A stretch of DNA of 5,393 bases from the NCBI GenBank assembly GCA_023666975.1, contig JAMPAW010000212.1:1-5393 (forward strand), in the 5' to 3' direction. The DNA comes from Clostridium sp. GTDB lineage: Bacteria > Bacillota_A > Clostridia > Lachnospirales > Lachnospiraceae. Below, piece after piece: positions 5,260 to 5,393 of this stretch. The notes under the pieces are model-generated. The model had not been told where the DNA came from and ran no database searches. It was given only the letters and a program-made list of their open reading frames with translations. Within the stretch, counting starts at the first letter, position 1; each line of letters begins with the position of its first letter. Made by a program: the position numbers and the translations under genes.

Positions 5260-5393
5260 TCTTCCCCCTTTCTGCTTTTTCTGCGCCTTTCGGCGGCAGT
5301 GCCATTTATCATCTGCTGCCATGTCGAGCGGTCTACGATGCCATCTTCTCCATGGTACATTCCCGGAACAACAATTCCTCCCGGCCCGATAAA
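5241..5393 (-). CDS. 3' end of an unidentified gene, cut by the window edge
   Basis: The last 50 codons of a frame that enters from the right edge are visible, ending with TGA at 5241-5243. The residues include GGIVVPGMYHGEDGIVDR, then STWQQMINGTAAERRRK and a basic, tryptophan/histidine-rich end. The GIVDRxTW stretch faintly recalls the segment of large serine recombinases that reads HEAIVDxETW, but the tail afterward is far too short for a complete one and I do not claim the family. Codon use and GC content match the integrase module. It overlaps the following small gene, so the two are probably co-transcribed and coupled. Confidence 0.6.
   Translation of the reverse strand, partial: FIGPGGIVVPGMYHGEDGIVDRSTWQQMINGTAAERRRKSRKGEEWRWHH

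Noticed and set aside
5241..5393. Naming the edge gene as a serine recombinase
   Set aside because: Only a weak likeness over about ten residues is visible and the C-terminal tail does not fit the usual length after that segment.

Overview
The window looks like DNA of a gut-type Clostridia (Lachnospiraceae or related Firmicutes), inferred from strong purine-rich Shine-Dalgarno sequences, a Tn916-family integrase/excisionase module, and a GC-richer mobile-element part (35 G/C of 60 at 3661-3720) next to very AT-rich DNA (13 G/C of 60 at 301-360). Every gene I support reads on the minus strand, so the reading order is from right to left.

Right part (5393 to 2900), mobile-element end. The 3' end of an unidentified gene enters from the edge and overlaps the start of a small gene that is split by an apparent one-base frameshift. 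A near-perfect terminator hairpin (4845-4880) closes that unit. Then come a Tn916-type excisionase (4530-4769), a second winged-helix protein with the same layout (4184-4426), and a complete 425-residue tyrosine integrase (2938-4215) with all six catalytic residues visible. The second HTH gene and the integrase overlap by 32 bp, and the integrase ends at a UUCG-loop terminator. Just beyond lies an AT-rich stretch with three direct copies of TACAATCAT (2779-2902), which I read as candidate arm-type binding sites near the element end.

Middle part (2700 to 293), the most interesting. Two AT-rich genes of unknown family encode 402- and 345-residue proteins. Each carries an RX4H motif (R336/H341 and R277/H282) in a predicted helical C-terminal half, the signature of HEPN ribonucleases. 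The 402-residue protein resembles the ApeA-like anti-phage HEPN class in layout and also has paired CxxC motifs around the RX4H. Together they form a candidate two-gene HEPN defence or abortive-infection module lying against an integrase, a usual place for such cargo. No defence activity is shown by the sequence.

Left part (292 to 1). A repeat-rich non-coding stretch leads to a strong ribosome binding site and the first 12 codons of a low-molecular-weight protein-tyrosine phosphatase, which then changes abruptly into unrelated sequence and stops. This looks like a recombination junction inside the phosphatase gene. Whether the HEPN pair is cargo of the integrase element, chromosomal DNA between two elements, or cargo of a second element cannot be decided from this window.
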